Of a DNA stretch of 64,000 bases, positions 60,867-64,000 are shown in pieces. The DNA is taken from positions 1 through 64,000 of the forward strand of contig NZ_JARIXP010000011.1 in assembly GCF_029269265.1 (NCBI RefSeq), given 5' to 3'. The notes beneath the pieces are model-generated. The model did not search any database, was not told the origin of the DNA, and saw nothing but the letters and a program-made list of their open reading frames with translations. This DNA comes from Rheinheimera sp. 1928-s. GTDB lineage: Bacteria > Pseudomonadota > Gammaproteobacteria > Enterobacterales > Alteromonadaceae. The translations under genes and the position numbers were made by a program. Each line of letters starts with the position of its first letter. The first letter of the stretch is position 1.

Positions 60867-61313
60867 TTAGTAGTGACTGTAGCCCACTTTTGAAACGATG
60901 CGCCAGCCTTCATCAAACTTGTACAAACTCAGATAATCCGTGTAAGCCAGTTTGTCGGCTTTGTACACATCCAGTTTGGACACTGCAACAGAACCTGTAA
61001 CATCAAGCTGCAGAAATTTTCCGGTATAGATGATTTCTGGCGCTGCACCGGCGGCGTTTTCTACGCGCATTTTGGCACCGGCAATCCATTGAGCAATAGT
61101 TGTTTTCTCGATATTGCCGTCCTTTAACCGCAACACTTCAAATGATGGATGAAAGCCTTTCTCCATGGCAGAGATATCCACCAGATTCGCAAATCCGTCT
61201 ATGTAAGCCGATTGGACCACTTGCTGAACAAGCTCTGCATCGGCGCTTTGTGCTGTTGCAGGAATTGAATGAAAGGCGAAAAGTAACGCAACAGAAAGAA
61301 CTAGTGATTTCAT
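60867..61313 (-). CDS. Exported NTF2-like (lumazine-binding-like) protein
   Basis: This is a 148-residue protein with a signal peptide (1-22, cleaved after TAQS or ATA). It has an NTF2/SnoaL-type fold as in the putative lumazine-binding family: LVQQVVQSAYIDGFANLVDISAMEKGFHPSFEVLRLKDG, and the closing DYLSLYKFDEGWRIVSKVGYSH. Its ligand is unknown. AAGGATAGCTT precedes the ATG; it starts 25 bases past the propeller gene and may be cotranscribed with it. Confidence 0.8.
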   Translation of the reverse strand: MKSLVLSVALLFAFHSIPATAQSADAELVQQVVQSAYIDGFANLVDISAMEKGFHPSFEVLRLKDGNIEKTTIAQWIAGAKMRVENAAGAAPEIIYTGKFLQLDVTGSVAVSKLDVYKADKLAYTDYLSLYKFDEGWRIVSKVGYSHY

Positions 61314-61338
61314 AAGCTATCCTTATTTGTTATATGGT

Positions 61339-62211
61339 TTACTGCTTGGGTCTAAGAGTTTCAATAAATTGTGCGTCTACCCAGAATATGTCTACGTTTT
61401 CATGATTGCCCGGAGCCATATTTCGATTGAAAAAAAGATATTTACCATCCGATGTTACGCTGGCCATTGCTTCCCAGCCTTCGGTATTTATTTTGTCGCC
61501 TAAATTAATGGCTTCCCCCCATGTATCATCTTGCTGTCTATAGCTGATATAAAGATCTGAGTCGCCATAACCTCCTTCTCTTTTACTATCAAATATCAGA
61601 TAAGATTCATCTGCGGCTATGAAGGGATGAAAACTTTTTCCACTATTGATTTCTTTCCCCAGCAGCTTGGGTTCTTCATGTTTGCCATCTACCAATCGTG
61701 AATATCGGATATCCCCGGTAAAATCTCGTTTGAATTCATCAAAAAAGTAAGTACCTTTTGAAGATGCTGTAAGGCGCATGATAGGCAATGTGTCGAAAGG
61801 AGCACCCAGTTTTTTAACTTCAGACCAGCCAGTCTCAGTGCGCTCCTTGTAACGCTTACCTAAATGCATGGTTTTACCATCTGGCGCGATCAAAGGGGTT
61901 CCCACTCTTGGCGAAAAAACTGATTCATGCCACCCATTATTGGTATTTATAAAAACAACCATTTCTTGCTTTTCGCTGACCTTGTTATCTCGAATGAAAT
62001 AAAACTCATTGAGCTCAGGCGTGAACGCTCCACTAACTTCCCAACCTTCAGTAGAAACAATACCAGGTGCAAAAATTTCTGGCGTTGAACCGGGTGGCTT
62101 TTGCCCAAGGTAAGGGCCTGTTAGCACTGGAGATCCGTTTTCTGCATAACTTTCGCCAGCGACAAATAAAGCTGAAAACACCAGAGCCGCTGCCATATAA
62201 ATACGCTTCAT
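61339..62211 (-). CDS. Exported PD40/TolB-like beta-propeller protein
   Basis: This is a 290-residue protein with a signal peptide (1-23). Its repeats are of the WD40-like PD40 type, with blades around FTPELNEFYFIRD, IAPDGKTMHLGK, IAADESYLIFDSKREGGYGDSDLY and VTSDGKYLFFNRN. Function is unknown; such proteins bind partners or sugars at the cell surface or in the periplasm. AATAAGGATAAATT precedes the ATG. Composition is more AT-rich than the housekeeping genes. Confidence 0.8.
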   Translation of the reverse strand: MKRIYMAAALVFSALFVAGESYAENGSPVLTGPYLGQKPPGSTPEIFAPGIVSTEGWEVSGAFTPELNEFYFIRDNKVSEKQEMVVFINTNNGWHESVFSPRVGTPLIAPDGKTMHLGKRYKERTETGWSEVKKLGAPFDTLPIMRLTASSKGTYFFDEFKRDFTGDIRYSRLVDGKHEEPKLLGKEINSGKSFHPFIAADESYLIFDSKREGGYGDSDLYISYRQQDDTWGEAINLGDKINTEGWEAMASVTSDGKYLFFNRNMAPGNHENVDIFWVDAQFIETLRPKQ

Positions 62212-62572
62212 AATTTATCCTTATTAAAGAGCTCAACTTAACTAAACAGGCTTTAAAGTAGTACACATATCGCCACCGTATTGAAGCTTGTTTTCATACT
62301 GAGAGTTTCGTTATGGTTGCCCTGATTAAGATGAGCCGAGCTTGGGCCGCTGATGCTTGTGTCTCCAACCTGTTGTGACCAGAGGGTGGGTATTCGGGAT
62401 AAAGCATTTCTTCCGGCTTGATGCCGTGCGACTATAGCGCCCAATAAATCCGCTTATTTCGTATTATCATTCCAGGGCTGGGGGGACACCCGAAAGCGTT
62501 TTATAGCGGCACCGCCAAGCATCCCGATAAATTTTGTTGCCAGGAAAGGAGACTATGCCTCACATCGAATTA

Positions 62573-62618
62573 GAAAAACCTATAGGGTCAAGTCTGAAAA
62601 ACCTATAGGGTCAAGTCT
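62573..62618. repeat. 23-base tandem duplication
   Basis: Two adjacent perfect 23-base copies (62573-62595 and 62596-62618) have the core ACCTATAGGGTCAAGTCT. The second runs on into the palindrome GGGTCAAG-TCTTGCCC. Confidence 0.9.
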
Positions 62619-62752
62619 TGCCCTGTGCCCCGTCAAATCAGAACCAAACAAAAATGTTCATAAAATCAAAAAATAATAGAAAAACATCACCAATTCATTC
62701 ACAACTAATGATGTCCCCCTAAAAAATCGGGGCATGGGTCAAGACTTGCCCC
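62608..62752. repeat. Pair of GGGTCAAG-type palindromes flanking an AT-rich block
   Basis: GGGTCAAGTCTTGCCC (62608-62623) and GGGTCAAGACTTGCCCC (62736-62752) are each near-palindromic and lie as inverted copies around an AT-rich interior. This is the architecture of a small palindromic element or MITE related to REP elements. Confidence 0.6.
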
Positions 62753-62770
62753 CAATACTCTTAGCCGCCA

Positions 62771-63577
62771 TTACGGTTGCCCCGACATAACACCTTGAAT
62801 CCATTGTTTATAATGATTCAGTCGAACATTACAAGTGACTTGGCCGTATCGCCCTGGTGTTCTGTTCGTACTTTGCAGATCAGTCCAGGAAGTCAAACCG
62901 GCTAACAGCCATCCTGTTTTATCCTCAATCAAAACTGGTCCACCGCTATCGCCATTTCCTGATCCGCCTTCAAGAGGTAAAGCATCCACTGAGTTGTCAA
63001 ACAGATAGCAGATCCATCGGCCATCCGCGCTCGTGACCTTATTGTACGCACGACGAAGTTCAGTACGATGTGGGTCGCTGAATTCATAACCACTCAAACC
63101 ATTCCCTGTAGCGCCTTTTCCGATAACCTTAACTATTTGTCCGAACTCACTATTGCCACTAAAAATAGACGCAGGTACAACATCGGTGATGGGCTTTGCT
63201 AATTTCAGCAGAGCGATGTCATCCGACGAAGCGAGCAGAACCCTGAAAAGCGTCCAATCCCAGGTCGCTAGAGCTTGTTCGAGTAGTTGCTTTGGCGGCG
63301 CTTTATAACCGGGATGTATCTCAATACGCTCAACAACTCGAGGTGTACCGCCCACCATGACTTGTTTGATTTCAGCTTGCCATGTGATCGCATGAGCGGC
63401 GGTAATAATCCACTGTGGCGCAATTAATACACCATGCCCCTCAACGGGCATGTCCGCCAGAGCTGGAAACTCAGTTGCCTGAATTCGATACTTTGAATCG
63501 TCAACGTCGTGTCGAATCACAATGGCGTTTAGGCTAAAAGACAAAGCAAGCAGTGTGAAAAGCAAAACTTGAGGCAT
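62771..63577 (-). CDS. Exported trypsin-like serine protease (S1 family)
   Basis: This is a 268-residue protein with a signal peptide (1-18). The catalytic triad is visible: His in IITAAHA (about 61), Asp in SSDDIALLKLAKP (about 119) and Ser in GNGDSGGPVL (about 211). Two cysteines may pair. AAAGGAAATATAA precedes the ATG, which lies 30 bases past the end of an attC site, as the start of a gene cassette would. No attC is seen behind it. Confidence 0.88.
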   Translation of the reverse strand: MPQVLLFTLLALSFSLNAIVIRHDVDDSKYRIQATEFPALADMPVEGHGVLIAPQWIITAAHAITWQAEIKQVMVGGTPRVVERIEIHPGYKAPPKQLLEQALATWDWTLFRVLLASSDDIALLKLAKPITDVVPASIFSGNSEFGQIVKVIGKGATGNGLSGYEFSDPHRTELRRAYNKVTSADGRWICYLFDNSVDALPLEGGSGNGDSGGPVLIEDKTGWLLAGLTSWTDLQSTNRTPGRYGQVTCNVRLNHYKQWIQGVMSGQP

Positions 63578-63606
63578 TTATATTTCCTTTGATGTTCCCT
63601 TCGACG

Positions 63607-63660
63607 GTTAACTTCTCAATCAGCCGACGCGTCAGCGGTCGGCTGCATTGAGTTGTTAGC
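63607..63660 (-). repeat. Integron attC site
   Basis: The 54-base site, read on the minus strand, has all attC parts. R'' is GCTAAC, an AA spacer follows, and L'' is CTCAAT-G-CAGCCGAC with one extrahelical G. After a 9-base terminal loop comes L' GTCGGCTG-ATTGAG, which pairs perfectly with L''. Then come an AA spacer and R' GTTAAC. R'/R'' carry one mismatch. The metallo-hydrolase gene reads into it: its last 13 codons and stop lie inside. Confidence 0.88.
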
Positions 63661-64000
63661 ATTAGTTGAACCACTCGATTTAAGCTCTTCTTTGACCTCT
63701 TCAGTGGCCGACTCTTCTTGTTGCTCAATAAATTGGGAGAAGTTCTCCTGACTAATGAATGGATTGATGGTTTTGTATTTGGCACTGATCCCGCGATTAG
63801 AAAACAAATTGTTCTTATGCGGATGATTGGATAGGTTGACTGTTACTGCGGGGCTTTGCGTTGCTATCTTCTTGATGCGAGCCATGCTAGCCATAAACTG
63901 CTTGGCAAGACCAGGTTTTTGGAAATTTGCTCCATGCCCACCAACTACAAACGCGCGATATTGCTTGCCTTTATCTTCCACGAAGAAGTCGATGGACAGG
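63616..64000 (-). CDS. Metallo-beta-lactamase-fold protein, C-terminal part
   Basis: The gene is cut by the right window edge; about 128 residues are visible and the frame stays open to base 64000. FFVEDKGKQYRAFVVGGHGANFQ and the zinc-site-like NLSNHPHKNN resemble the C-terminal part of subclass-B3-type MBL proteins. A zinc hydrolase is likely, but lactamase activity cannot be claimed from this fragment. The tail NNSMQPTADASAD is translated from the attC site, a frequent feature of integron cassette genes. Confidence 0.7.
   Translation of the reverse strand, partial: LSIDFFVEDKGKQYRAFVVGGHGANFQKPGLAKQFMASMARIKKIATQSPAVTVNLSNHPHKNNLFSNRGISAKYKTINPFISQENFSQFIEQQEESATEEVKEELKSSGSTNANNSMQPTADASAD

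Larger units (their letters stand above)
62212..62770. other. Non-coding region with repeats and mobile-element remnants
   Basis: These 559 bases have no convincing gene. They hold a 23-base tandem duplication (62573-62618), two GGGTCAAG-type palindromes (62608-62623 and 62736-62752), a short open frame behind AAAGGAG at 62554, and an AT-rich stretch (62640-62710). The block 62250-62460 reads like the end of a decayed mobile element, with a truncated frame, but that is not proven. Confidence 0.5.

Noticed and set aside
62253-62444. 63-codon minus-strand ORF behind the propeller gene
   Set aside because: No ribosome site at its start, no recognisable domain, and it lies in repeat-rich, probably decayed DNA.
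63616-64000. Calling the right-edge gene a beta-lactamase resistance gene
   Set aside because: Only the C-terminal part is present, the catalytic N-terminal zinc motif is outside the window, and MBL-fold proteins are mostly not lactamases.

Overview
The window looks like a chromosomal segment of a marine or freshwater gammaproteobacterium. The gene content (LapA/LapB, RMF, Uup, YbiT, TrhO, arginine succinyltransferase genes, DUF3466, YaeQ, a GlyGly-CTERM protein) and the syntenies serC-aroA-cmk-rpsA-ihfB-lapAB-pyrF and nrdA-nrdB-yfaE suggest Alteromonadales/Chromatiaceae, most likely a Rheinheimera-like genome. The genus is inference from overall character, not from a database match. Almost all DNA is coding and most genes are housekeeping.

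Layout. 1-585: three identical initiator tRNA-fMet genes on the minus strand behind one strong promoter with a GC-rich discriminator. They are followed by a tandemly repeated block holding a terminator and a decayed fMet tRNA copy. 828-6764: rlmKL, a small glutaredoxin-like gene, uup and a GlyGly-CTERM DUF3466 gene. 7146-13506: rmf, a histidine-rich TonB-dependent receptor (probably zinc), a LysE exporter, yaeQ, trhO, and a cytochrome b561/YceI pair. 13557-19075 (minus): yfaE-nrdB-nrdA with two NrdR-like boxes upstream of nrdA, then gph-ubiG. 19241-31292 (plus): gyrA, serC-aroA, cmk-rpsA-ihfB-lapA-lapB-pyrF and a CvrA/NhaP2 antiporter.

31300-33600 is a short AT-rich patch of orphan genes. It includes a TolA-C-like gene followed in frame, after an amber codon, by an ORF without a convincing start. 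33687-40783: maeA, with two GntR/FadR-type operators upstream, and an Lrp-family regulator divergent from astC-astA-astD plus a DUF1338 gene. 40806-53152: an alpha/beta hydrolase and an MBL-fold hydrolase, a chemoreceptor, htpX, a dps-like gene, tyrS, a LuxR-type regulator, ybiT, an EamA transporter and a divergent MocR regulator.

53226-56009 encodes a CoA-transferase fused to a GNAT acetyltransferase, immediately followed by an HDAC-type deacetylase. 56157-59645 encodes TrkH, a shortened KdpD-like kinase and a KdpE-like regulator, with a KdpE-type direct repeat at the promoter. This looks like a K+ uptake module in which a Kdp-type two-component system is wired to a Trk channel rather than to KdpFABC.

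59752-64000 is accessory DNA. It holds small secreted proteins, a beta-propeller protein, short palindromic/tandem repeats and a trypsin-like protease. At the right edge is a well-formed integron attC site (63607-63660). It encodes the last residues of a metallo-hydrolase gene that runs off the window, and the protease gene begins 30 bases beyond it. That points to an integron cassette array or a CALIN (attC sites without integrase) and is the most notable find here.
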